Origin: Burkholderiaceae bacterium
GTDB taxonomy: Bacteria; Pseudomonadota; Gammaproteobacteria; Burkholderiales; Burkholderiaceae_C
Length of the DNA stretch: 58,952 nucleotides
Direction: 5' to 3'
NCBI GenBank assembly: GCA_004299095.1
Contig: SCQQ01000064.1
Span: 1 to 58,952 of the forward strand
Made by a program: the position numbers and the translations under genes
Notes under the pieces: model-generated
The model's database searches: none
Told to the model about the DNA's origin: nothing
The model's input: the letters and a program-made list of their open reading frames with translations, nothing else
In this document: piece by piece, positions 17,872 to 26,004 of the stretch
Numbering within the stretch: position 1 is the first letter of the stretch
How the letters are laid out: every line of letters begins with the position of its first letter

Positions 17872-19404
17872 ATGTCAACCGCAGTAAAGGAACGCCCGGC
17901 CGTGCAGCCGTACGTCGTATCGCACTACATCAACGGCAAGGTGGCGAAAGCCCAGGGCAGCCGCACCAGCGACATCTACAACCCGGCGCTGGGCGAAGTG
18001 GCCGGCCATCTGCAATTGGCCAACCAGGCCGATATCCAGGACGTGGTGGCATCGGCCAAGAAGGCAGCGGAATCGTGGGGCAACACCTCGCTCATCCAGC
18101 GCACCAAGATCCTGTTTGCCATGCGCGAGAAACTGGCGGCACACACCGACGAGCTGGCCGCCGCCATCACGCGCGAGCACGGCAAGGTGCTCTCCGACGC
18201 CAAGGGCGAAATCGCGCGTGGCCTGGAAACCATCGAATTCGCCTGCGGCATCATCGAGCAGTTGAAAGGCGGCTATTCCGACCAGGTCGCGACCGACATC
18301 GACCTGTTCTCTATCCGCCAGCCGCTGGGCGTGGTGGCGGGCATCACGCCGTTCAACTTTCCCATCATGGTGCCGCTGTGGATGTGCCCGGTGGCGATTG
18401 CCTGCGGCAACGCGTTCATCCTGAAGCCGTCGGAGCGCGACCCGTCGGTCTCGCTGCTGCTGGCCAAGCTCTGGACCGAAGCAGGCCTGCCCGACGGCGT
18501 CTTCAACGTGCTGCAGGGCGACAAGGAAGCGGTGGACGGCCTGCTGCAGCACCCCGATGTGGATGGCATTTCGTTCGTCGGCTCGACGCCGATCGCCAGA
18601 TACGTGTACGAGCAGGGCCGTGCGCACGGCAAGCGCGTGCAGGCGCTGGGCGGCGCCAAGAACCACGTGGTCGTGATGCCCGACGCCGACATGGACCTGG
18701 CGGCCGAGCACCTGAGCAAGGCCGCCTTCGGCTCCGCGGGCGAGCGCTGCATGGCGATCTCAGTCGGCATTGCCGTGGGCGACGCGGCCGACGTGCTGGC
18801 CGAAAAACTGCGCACCCACGCCAAGAACGTGGTGGTGGCCGACGGCACGCAGCCCAACGCCGACATGGGGCCGCTCGTTACCAAGGCGGCGCAGGAGCGC
18901 GTCACGCGCATCATCACCGAAGCCGAAGCCGCCGGCGCCCGGCTGATCGCCGATGGCCGCGGCCTGAGAGTGCCGGGGCGCGAAAAAGGCTTCTTCGTCG
19001 GCCCCACGGTGCTCGACAACGTGCGCACCGACATGAGCGCCTACACCGAAGAAATCTTCGGCCCGGTGCTGATCCTCACGCGCGTCAAGTCGCTCGCCGA
19101 AGCCATCGCCATGATCAACGCCAACCCCTACGGCAACGGCACCGGCATCTTCACCAACTCGGGCGCCGCGGCGCGCGAGTTCCAGCGCCGCGTGCACGTC
19201 GGCATGGTGGGCATCAACATCCCGATCCCGGTGCCGGTGGCGTGGTACAGCTTCGGCGGTTGGAACGATTCGCTCTTCGGCGACTACCACATCTACGGCG
19301 CCGACGGCGTGCGCTTCTACACACGCAAGAAAGTGATCACGCAGCGCTGGCCCGAGCCGCATCAGGAATCGGGCGCTTCGTTTGCGTTCCCGAGCCACAA
19401 GTAA
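17872..19404 (+). CDS. mmsA: CoA-acylating methylmalonate-semialdehyde dehydrogenase
   Basis: The 510-residue aldehyde dehydrogenase superfamily protein has GITPFNFPIMVPLWMCPVA, typical of MmsA, and the catalytic Cys in GSAGERCMAIS (C293). The general-base Glu of ordinary aldehyde dehydrogenases is absent, as expected for CoA-dependent members (QALGGAKNH). It converts malonate or methylmalonate semialdehyde plus CoA to acetyl- or propionyl-CoA with NAD reduction. Paired with the upstream aminotransferase it would finish beta-alanine or valine/thymine catabolism. GGAG about 13 bases upstream supports this start. Confidence 0.93.
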   Translation: MSTAVKERPAVQPYVVSHYINGKVAKAQGSRTSDIYNPALGEVAGHLQLANQADIQDVVASAKKAAESWGNTSLIQRTKILFAMREKLAAHTDELAAAITREHGKVLSDAKGEIARGLETIEFACGIIEQLKGGYSDQVATDIDLFSIRQPLGVVAGITPFNFPIMVPLWMCPVAIACGNAFILKPSERDPSVSLLLAKLWTEAGLPDGVFNVLQGDKEAVDGLLQHPDVDGISFVGSTPIARYVYEQGRAHGKRVQALGGAKNHVVVMPDADMDLAAEHLSKAAFGSAGERCMAISVGIAVGDAADVLAEKLRTHAKNVVVADGTQPNADMGPLVTKAAQERVTRIITEAEAAGARLIADGRGLRVPGREKGFFVGPTVLDNVRTDMSAYTEEIFGPVLILTRVKSLAEAIAMINANPYGNGTGIFTNSGAAAREFQRRVHVGMVGINIPIPVPVAWYSFGGWNDSLFGDYHIYGADGVRFYTRKKVITQRWPEPHQESGASFAFPSHK

Positions 19405-19543
19405 CGGCGGCAGCGGGCGGCCACGCGAGCGTGGTTGCCCGTCCGGATCAGACAGGCGTGCCGACCCGACGGGCGCACGACGACACGCCGCGGAAAGAGT
19501 TATCTTCGTACGCACGAAAAGCAATTCACGATGAGGTAACGAC

Positions 19544-20506
19544 ATGGCGACCAAAGCATTCGCATCGACCGGCGACACCGCCGAGAAAAAACAAACACTC
19601 GAAGTCCTGTCCGACGGGGTCTACGCGCTCACGGCAGAAGGTGACCCGAACATCGGCGCGATCGAAGGTGAGGATTTCGTCGTCTGCTTCGAAGCGCTGG
19701 CCACGCCGGTGGTTGCCAAGCAGTGGCTCGCGATGTTGCGCAAGCACACACAAAAGCCGGTGCGCTACCTGCTGCTATCGCACTACCACGCGGTGCGCGT
19801 TCTGGGCGCGGCAGCCTACAACGCGCAGGAAATCGTCGCCACCGAAATGACGCGCAAACTGGTGGCCGAGCGCGGCAAGCAGGACTGGGATTCGGAATTC
19901 GGCCGCATGCCGCGGCTGGCGACGGGAGCCGATTCGGTCAAGGGCCTCACGTGGCCGACGCTCACGTTCACCGACAAGATGACCATCCAGCTCGGTGGTC
20001 AGCGCGGCGAGCTGGTGCTACAGCACATGGGCCGCGGCCATACCGAGGGCGACATGGTCGCCTGGCTGCCCAAGCACAAGATCCTTTTCGCCGGCGATGC
20101 GGTCGAAGCCGAGGCGGCGCTCTACATGGGGGATTCCTTCCCGCGCGAGTGGTCCACCACGACGCTGGACCGCATCAAGGCGTTCGGCGCCGAAACGCTG
20201 ATCGGCGGCCGCGGAGATATCACGCATGGGCACAAGGCGGCTGACGCCGCCGTCGAGCAAACGCGCAGCTTCATCAAAACCATGATCCGGGAAGTGGGCG
20301 CGGTACACCAGGCGGGCGGCACGCTGAAGCAGGCGTTCGAGCGCGCCCATGGCGCGCTGGTGAGCGATTACGGCAAGTGGCCCATTTTCGAGCACTGCAT
20401 GCCGTTCAACGTGTCGCGCACTTGGGACGAGCTCTCGGGCATCGAACGCCCGGTCATCTGGACCGCCGAGCGCGATCGCGCGGTCTGGGACCAGTTGCAA
20501 AGCTAA
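19544..20506 (+). CDS. Metallo-beta-lactamase-fold protein with altered metal motif
   Basis: The 320-residue protein has the MBL outline: GVYALTAEGDPNIGAIEG at the start, then LLLSHYHAVRVLG where HxHxDH is expected, GRGHTEGDMVAWLP, ILFAGDAVE and GGRGDITHGHKA. At the first motif H80 and H82 are kept, but the Asp and third His positions are V84 and R85, which should disable one of the two metal sites. H166 and the GD motif remain. It lies 25 bases upstream of an FAD monooxygenase gene, suggesting a shared operon. The function is unknown; a ring- or ester-hydrolysing role is possible. Confidence 0.82.
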   Translation: MATKAFASTGDTAEKKQTLEVLSDGVYALTAEGDPNIGAIEGEDFVVCFEALATPVVAKQWLAMLRKHTQKPVRYLLLSHYHAVRVLGAAAYNAQEIVATEMTRKLVAERGKQDWDSEFGRMPRLATGADSVKGLTWPTLTFTDKMTIQLGGQRGELVLQHMGRGHTEGDMVAWLPKHKILFAGDAVEAEAALYMGDSFPREWSTTTLDRIKAFGAETLIGGRGDITHGHKAADAAVEQTRSFIKTMIREVGAVHQAGGTLKQAFERAHGALVSDYGKWPIFEHCMPFNVSRTWDELSGIERPVIWTAERDRAVWDQLQS

Positions 20507-20531
20507 CCGCAATCAGTTCAAGGAGACAGCG

Positions 20532-22157
20532 ATGGACCACACGAAGACGCAGAGTCCGGTGGCCGTCATCGGCAACGGCCCGGTCGGGCAAACCACCGCG
20601 CTGCTGCTGGCGCGCTGGGGCGTTCCGGTGCTGCTGCTGGACGACCGGCCCGAGCGCGACCTGGTCGGCTCCAAGGCCATTTGCCAGCAGCGTGACGTGC
20701 TCGACATCTGGGCGTCAGTCGGCGTCGGTCAGCAGATCGCCACCGAAGGCGTGAGCTGGCGCACCGCGCGCACCTTCTATCACGACCAGGAGGTGTTCTC
20801 CTACACCATGCCCGAAGTGGGCTCCTCGCCGTTTCCGGCGTTCGTCAACATCTCCCAGTCGCGCACCGAAAAACTGCTCGACGACCAGATCGCCAAGCAA
20901 CCGCTGATCGACGCGCGCTGGAGTCACCATGTCACCGGCCTCACGCAAGACAGCTCGGGCGTCCAGCTCGAATGCCAGACGCCGAGCGGCGTGAAGCACC
21001 TGAACGCCAGCCACGCGGTGGTCTGCGCCGGCTCGCGCGGGCGCGATTTGCGAAAAACCCTGGGCGTGACGTTCGAAGGCCGCTCATTCGACGACCACTT
21101 TCTCATTTGCGACATCGAGACCGACATGCCCGGCTGGTCGAACGAGCGCCGCTTCTATTTCGATCCGGCCTGGAACCCGGGACGGCAAGTGCTGGTGCAC
21201 CCGTGCCCCGATTCGACGTTTCGCATCGACTGGCAAGTTCCCTCCGACTACGACCTGGAAGCCGAAGAGCGCTCCGGCGCGCTCGACGAGCGCATTCGCA
21301 AGATCATCGGCGACAAGCCGTACCGCATCGTCTGGAACTCGGTATACCGCTTCCACGCGCGTCTCACGGATCGCTTCCGCGTGGGCCGTGTTCTTCTTGC
21401 CGGCGACTGCGCGCACATCGTGGCGCCGTTCGGCGCGCGGGGCCTCAACTCGGGCGCCGCCGACGCGGAAAACGCGGCCTGGAAAATCGCGTTCGTACGC
21501 CACGGCTGGGCCGACGAAGAGCTGCTGGAAAGCTACCACGACGAGCGCCGTGCCGCCGCCATCGAAAACCTGGAAATCACCAACGCGACCATGGATTTCC
21601 TGGTGCCGCAGGACGAGGCCGGATGGAAAAAGCGGCGCTCGATTCTGGAGCGCGCCGCCCACGACGAAAGCGCCCGCGCCGAAGTCAATTCCGGCCGCCT
21701 GTGCGAGCCGTTCTGGTACACGGAATCGGCGCTGACCACGCCCAATCCGACGCATCCGTTCGCCGGGCGCCCGGCACGCGGCCAGGCGCCCAGCGCCGGC
21801 CCCGGGGTCCTGTTGCCGGACATCCCCGTCTCCGCGAAAGGCCAAGCGCCGCGGCGCCTGCACGAGTACGCACGCGACGGCTGGCTGTTCCTGGTGGCAC
21901 CAGGCGCCGACATGGCAGCAGTCCACGCCGCAGCGGCGGGCTGCGGCGCACCCGCCAAAGTGCTCGCAATCGACGCCGTCGACATTCGCGGCAGCCTAGC
22001 CCAGGCACTCGCCAGCCGCGCCGGTGAAGTCTGGCTGGTGCGGCCCGATGCGTACGTCGCGGCCGTGCTCGATCGTCCCGACGCCGCGGCGCTCGACGCG
22101 GCGTTGCAAAACGCGCGCGGCCGCGGTCGCACGAAGGTCGGCGCAGCGACCGTTTGA
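20532..22157 (+). CDS. FAD-dependent monooxygenase (aromatic hydroxylase, class A flavoprotein)
   Basis: The 541-residue protein has the FAD-binding VIGNGPVGQTTALLLARWG (GxGxxG at residues 14-19), CAGSRGRDLRKTLG in place of the DG motif, and LLAGDCAHIVAPFGARGLNSG with D292 of the GD motif. The C-terminal ~110 residues look like the thioredoxin-like domain of MhpA/phenol-hydroxylase types (EVWLVRPDAYVAAVL). It should hydroxylate an aromatic ring using NAD(P)H and O2. AAGGAG nine bases upstream fixes the ATG. It follows the MBL-fold gene by 25 bases and precedes LIV binding proteins, suggesting catabolism of an imported aromatic compound. Confidence 0.9.
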   Translation: MDHTKTQSPVAVIGNGPVGQTTALLLARWGVPVLLLDDRPERDLVGSKAICQQRDVLDIWASVGVGQQIATEGVSWRTARTFYHDQEVFSYTMPEVGSSPFPAFVNISQSRTEKLLDDQIAKQPLIDARWSHHVTGLTQDSSGVQLECQTPSGVKHLNASHAVVCAGSRGRDLRKTLGVTFEGRSFDDHFLICDIETDMPGWSNERRFYFDPAWNPGRQVLVHPCPDSTFRIDWQVPSDYDLEAEERSGALDERIRKIIGDKPYRIVWNSVYRFHARLTDRFRVGRVLLAGDCAHIVAPFGARGLNSGAADAENAAWKIAFVRHGWADEELLESYHDERRAAAIENLEITNATMDFLVPQDEAGWKKRRSILERAAHDESARAEVNSGRLCEPFWYTESALTTPNPTHPFAGRPARGQAPSAGPGVLLPDIPVSAKGQAPRRLHEYARDGWLFLVAPGADMAAVHAAAAGCGAPAKVLAIDAVDIRGSLAQALASRAGEVWLVRPDAYVAAVLDRPDAAALDAALQNARGRGRTKVGAATV

Positions 22158-22279
22158 GTCCGCCGCGCAAAGGCACTCGAGTCGCGCCATCGGGTGCCTG
22201 GGACGAAGCCTAAAATCCAGCGCCGTGCAACGCGGCACGGGGCCATTTCCAGTGCCCGCCATCCACGCGGCGCAGCAAC

Positions 22280-23461
22280 ATGAAGAAGACCTGGTTCTCG
22301 CGATTCGCACTGGCTGCCTTCCTGGTGCTGCCGCTTGCCACCTTCGCGGCCGAGCCCATCGTGATCGGTGCGTCCATCGCACTCACCGGCCCGGCCTCGT
22401 CTCTGGGCGCGGATGAATCCAAAGCCTTCAACCTGGCTGTCGGGGAAATCAACGCCACCGGCGGCATCGCCGGCCACCCGCTCAAGCTGAACGTGTTGGA
22501 CGGCGGTGGTGATCCGCAAAAAGACGTGCTGAACGTGCGCAAGCTGATCACGTCGGACAACGCGGTGGGCGTGATCTGCTGCACCACCACGCCGTCATCG
22601 ATGGCCGTGATCGACACCGTCCAGCACGCCGGTGTGCCTACCATTTCGATTGCCGCGTCCGCCGCCATCGTGCAACCCGTGAGCGAGCGCCACTGGATTT
22701 TCAAGACCCCGCCGCTGGACGCCACCATGATGGGGCCAATGGTCAAGGACATGCGAAAGCAGGGGGTCAAGACACTCGGCTTCATCGGCTTCTCCGACGC
22801 CTTTGGCCAGGGTGGCCTGAGCGCGCTGAAAAGCGCGCTCGAAGGCACCGACATCAAGCCGATCGACGTCGAGCAATTCGCGCGCACCGACACCAACGTG
22901 AACGCGCAGACCGCGAAGCTGGTCGCGGCCAAGCCCGATGCGGTGCTGATCTGGGCCATACCGCCCGGCGCCAACGTGGCGCAAAAAGGCCTGCGGGAGG
23001 CGGGCTACAAGGGGCAGATCTATCAAAACTACGGCGTCACCAACGAAACCTTTCTGCGCTTGGGCGGTGCCAGCCTGAACGGCACGCGCATTTCGGCGCA
23101 ACCCATGGTGATTCCGGACAAGCTGCCCGATTCGCTCGCCTTCAAACCCGTGATCGGGAAGTTCGTGAGGGACTACAAGGCGGCACACGGCGGCGCGGCG
23201 CCCAGCCCCTTCGCCGCACAGGCCTTCGACGCCGTCAACATTTTTGCGGCCGCGGCCAAGACCGTGGTCGGCCACAACGGCGCCGCACTGCCGCCGACCG
23301 GCACGTTCCGCAGCGAATTGCGCGATGCGATCGAAAACCTGGGGCAATTCCAGGGCGTGGACGGCACGTTCAATTTTTCCAGGACAGACCACGTGGGCCT
23401 GGATGAAAGCTCGGCCGCCATGATCAGGATCGAAAACGGCGCGTACGAATTCATTCACTAG
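22280..23461 (+). CDS. LIV-type ABC transporter substrate-binding protein (paralog 1)
   Basis: The 393-residue periplasmic protein has a Sec signal (MKKTWFSRFALAAFLVLPLATFAAE) and a type I binding fold beginning IVIGASIALTGPASSLGADESKAF. GVICCTTTPSSMAVIDT lines the likely ligand pocket, and NYGVTNETFLRLGGASLNGTRIS follows. It is nearly the same length as the next gene and clearly a tandem paralog, with a third relative downstream of the P450 gene. It may bind an aromatic acid or amino acid for the LivH/LivMG/LivF permease that follows. The ligand is not determinable. Confidence 0.9.
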   Translation: MKKTWFSRFALAAFLVLPLATFAAEPIVIGASIALTGPASSLGADESKAFNLAVGEINATGGIAGHPLKLNVLDGGGDPQKDVLNVRKLITSDNAVGVICCTTTPSSMAVIDTVQHAGVPTISIAASAAIVQPVSERHWIFKTPPLDATMMGPMVKDMRKQGVKTLGFIGFSDAFGQGGLSALKSALEGTDIKPIDVEQFARTDTNVNAQTAKLVAAKPDAVLIWAIPPGANVAQKGLREAGYKGQIYQNYGVTNETFLRLGGASLNGTRISAQPMVIPDKLPDSLAFKPVIGKFVRDYKAAHGGAAPSPFAAQAFDAVNIFAAAAKTVVGHNGAALPPTGTFRSELRDAIENLGQFQGVDGTFNFSRTDHVGLDESSAAMIRIENGAYEFIH

Positions 23462-23548
23462 TCTGCATCGGCTGCGCGCCCGACGCCGGTCCCGCACCGG
23501 GCTTTGCGGCGAGCGTCTGGCCGGCGGTACCGCAAGGGATATCGCGCA

Positions 23549-23576
23549 TTGAAACGGATTTCGTGCCGTTTAGAAT
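23549..23576 (+). promoter_or_regulatory. Sigma-70 promoter for the second binding-protein paralog
   Basis: TTGAAA (23549-23554), a 16-base spacer and TAGAAT (23571-23576) match the consensus at five of six bases each. They sit 63 bases before the start codon, so this paralog can be transcribed separately from the upstream one. Confidence 0.65.
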
Positions 23577-23639
23577 CTGTCGGCACAGCGGATGTGGCAG
23601 GTTTCCTTTCGGGAAGCGGCATCCATAACTGGAGGAGAC

Positions 23640-24821
23640 ATGAAAAAGACTTGGATATCCCATCTCGCATTGGCCGCTGCCATGGCACTGCCAATGGCGG
23701 CTTTCGCTGCCGACCCGATCTTTATCGGTGCCTCGATCGCCCAGACCGGACCGGCTTCGTCGCTCGGCGCGGGTGAAGTCAAGGCGATCAATCTGGCGGT
23801 CAAGGAAATCAACGACGCCGGCGGCGTCCATGGCCATCCGCTCAAGGTGACCATCCTCGACAGCGGCAGCGATCCACAAAAAGACGTGCTGAACGTGCGC
23901 AAGTTCATCACCTCGGACAACGCGGCCGGCGTGCTGTGCTGCACCACGACGCCGGAATCGATGGCCATCATCGACACCGTGACGCGCGCCAAGGTGCCGA
24001 ACATTTCGATCGCTGCGTCGGCATCTATCGTCGAGCCGGTGAGCGAGCGCCACTGGATCTTCAAGACGCCGCCGCTGGACGCCACCATGGTGGGCGCCGA
24101 AGTCAAGGACATGGTGAAGCAAGGCGTGAAATCGGTCGGCTTCATCGGCTTCTCGGACGGCTATGGCCAGGGGGGCCTGAACGAGCTCAAGAAAGCGCTC
24201 GGAGGCACCAGCATCAAGCTCGGCGACGTCGAGCAGTTCGCGCGCACCGACACCAACGTGAGCGCGCAATCCGCCAAGCTGGTGGCCTCCAATCCTGATG
24301 CGATCTTGGTCTGGGCCATTCCGCCCGGCGCCAACGTCGCGCAAAAAGGCTTGCAGGATGCGGGTTACAAAGGCGTGATCTATCAAAGCTACGGCGTCAC
24401 CAACGAAACTTTCCTGCGCCTGGGCGGCGCCAGCCTGAACGGCACGCGCGTCTCGGTGCTGCCGGTGATCGTTCCGGACAAGCTGCCCGATTCGCTGCCG
24501 TTCAAACCGGAAGTGGAAAAATTCGTGAAGGAATACAAGGCGGCCAATGGCGGCGAGACACCCAGTTCGTTCGCGGGCCACGCCTATGACGCCATCAACA
24601 TCTTCGCGGCCGCGGCCAAGAAAGTGCTGAAAGGCAACGGCGCGCCGCTGCCCAAGACGGAAGCGTTCCGCGCCGAGTTGCGTGATGCCATCGAAAACCT
24701 GGGCACGTTCCAGGCCGTGGACGGCACCTACAACTTCTCCAAGACGGATCACGTGGGTCTGAGTGATACCTCGGCCGTGATGGTGACGATCCAGAACGGC
24801 GCATACGAGCTCGTCAAATAA
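23640..24821 (+). CDS. LIV-type ABC transporter substrate-binding protein (paralog 2)
   Basis: This 393-residue protein has signal MKKTWISHLALAAAMALPMAAFAADP and mirrors paralog 1 through ICCTTT-type (VLCCTTTPESMAI) and YGVTNETFLRLGGASLNGT segments. GGAGGAG directly upstream is a strong ribosome site, and it has its own promoter. It is followed by a terminator-like hairpin and then the livH-livMG-livF genes. High expression relative to the permease genes is expected for a binding protein. The two tandem copies may bind different but related ligands. Confidence 0.92.
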   Translation: MKKTWISHLALAAAMALPMAAFAADPIFIGASIAQTGPASSLGAGEVKAINLAVKEINDAGGVHGHPLKVTILDSGSDPQKDVLNVRKFITSDNAAGVLCCTTTPESMAIIDTVTRAKVPNISIAASASIVEPVSERHWIFKTPPLDATMVGAEVKDMVKQGVKSVGFIGFSDGYGQGGLNELKKALGGTSIKLGDVEQFARTDTNVSAQSAKLVASNPDAILVWAIPPGANVAQKGLQDAGYKGVIYQSYGVTNETFLRLGGASLNGTRVSVLPVIVPDKLPDSLPFKPEVEKFVKEYKAANGGETPSSFAGHAYDAINIFAAAAKKVLKGNGAPLPKTEAFRAELRDAIENLGTFQAVDGTYNFSKTDHVGLSDTSAVMVTIQNGAYELVK

Positions 24822-24841
24822 GACGCGCGCCCGTTCCTGAC

Positions 24842-24877
24842 GCAACAAACCATCCCGCCCGCGGGATGGTTTGTTGC
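24842..24877 (+). terminator. Stem-loop between binding protein and permease genes
   Basis: GCAACAAACCATCCCGC and its complement form a perfect 17-bp stem with a 2-base loop, 20 bases after the binding-protein stop. The right arm ends TTTGTTGC. It probably lowers read-through into livH and keeps binding-protein transcripts in excess. Confidence 0.75.
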
Positions 24878-24990
24878 CTGCTGCAGGCGTTCCGTGCGCC
24901 CGCGAAAGCGACGCAGGCGAATGACGGCCGATCCTTCCACGAAAACGATTTGACGATGCCGATTGCACGCCCCCACCGGGAGCACCATCA

Positions 24991-26004
24991 ATGACGGTGC
25001 AGACCGCCCTGTTTCTGCTCGTGAGCGGCCTGACCAATGGCGCGATCTATGCGCTGCTCGGCCTGGGCCTGGTGCTGATCTACAACGTCACCCGCGTCAT
25101 CAATATCGCCCAGGGCGAGTTCGTGATGCTGGGCGCGTTGACCGCCGCGGGCCTGACCGGCGGCGCGGCCATTGGCGGCATCGACCTGGCCATCGTCGCC
25201 GCCATCATCTGGGCGCTGATGGAGGTTTACCGCCGACGCGCCTGGATCTGGGCGCCCGTGGCGCCCATCGTCGGTGCGGTGCTGTGGTGGGCCATTCACG
25301 CGCTCGCGCCATTTCACTTGCCGCCCCTAGCGGCAGCCATCATCGCCACGGCCGTCGTGGCCTTTCTGGGCGCGGCGATCTACCGCATCGCGATCCAGCC
25401 CGCGGCGCGCGTGAGCGAACTGATTTTCCTCATCATCACCACTGGCTTGCTGCTGGCGATTGAAGGGCTGGCCCTGTTGTTCTGGGGGCCGGGCTCGTTC
25501 AGCTTCCCGACGGTCAAAAGCGGCGAGTTCGCGCTCGGCGCGGCACGCGTGAGCTACCAGAGCGTGTTCGTTTTCGGCGCCGCGATGCTGCTGCTCTTCC
25601 TGATCTGGCTGTTCCTCGAACGCAGCCTGCTCGGCAAGGCCCTGCGCGCCTGCGCCATGAACCGCCGCGGCGCGCGACTGGTCGGCATCTCGCCCGAACG
25701 CGCCGGTTTGATGGCGTTCGCCATCAGCGCCGCGCTCTCGGCACTGGCCGGCGTACTGATTGCGCCCATCACGTACGCCACCTACGACATGGGACTGTTT
25801 CTTGGATTGAAGGGTTTCGTGGGCGCCGTGATTGGCGGTCTCTCGGGTTATGGCGGCGCGGTCCTGGGCGGGCTCGCGGTGGGCGTGCTCGAAGCCTACG
25901 CGTTCTATGGCCTCTCGGCCTACGGCGAAGCCATCGTGTTCGCTCTGATCATCGTGATCCTGCTGTTCCGCGCGATCACCCGCCGCAGCGAGCGTGTCGC
26001 ATGA
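24991..26004 (+). CDS. livH: LIV-type ABC transporter permease LivH
   Basis: The 337-residue inner-membrane permease has the LivH signature LVLIYNVTRVINIAQGEFVMLGA and the ATPase-coupling loop LRACAMNRRGARLVGISPE. It has a longer central loop than E. coli LivH (about residues 70-115, with EVYRRRAWIWAP). It overlaps the next gene by four bases (ATGA), so the permease halves are translationally coupled. Confidence 0.92.
   Translation: MTVQTALFLLVSGLTNGAIYALLGLGLVLIYNVTRVINIAQGEFVMLGALTAAGLTGGAAIGGIDLAIVAAIIWALMEVYRRRAWIWAPVAPIVGAVLWWAIHALAPFHLPPLAAAIIATAVVAFLGAAIYRIAIQPAARVSELIFLIITTGLLLAIEGLALLFWGPGSFSFPTVKSGEFALGAARVSYQSVFVFGAAMLLLFLIWLFLERSLLGKALRACAMNRRGARLVGISPERAGLMAFAISAALSALAGVLIAPITYATYDMGLFLGLKGFVGAVIGGLSGYGGAVLGGLAVGVLEAYAFYGLSAYGEAIVFALIIVILLFRAITRRSERVA

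Noticed and set aside
19505-19518. TTCGT-N4-ACGAA inverted repeat before the MBL-fold gene
   Set aside because: Arms of only five bases are expected by chance at this length of sequence, and no nearby regulator gene supports an operator.
22211-22216. TAAAAT -10 candidate before the first binding-protein paralog
   Set aside because: No -35-like hexamer is found at 16-18 bases upstream, so a promoter cannot be supported by sequence alone.
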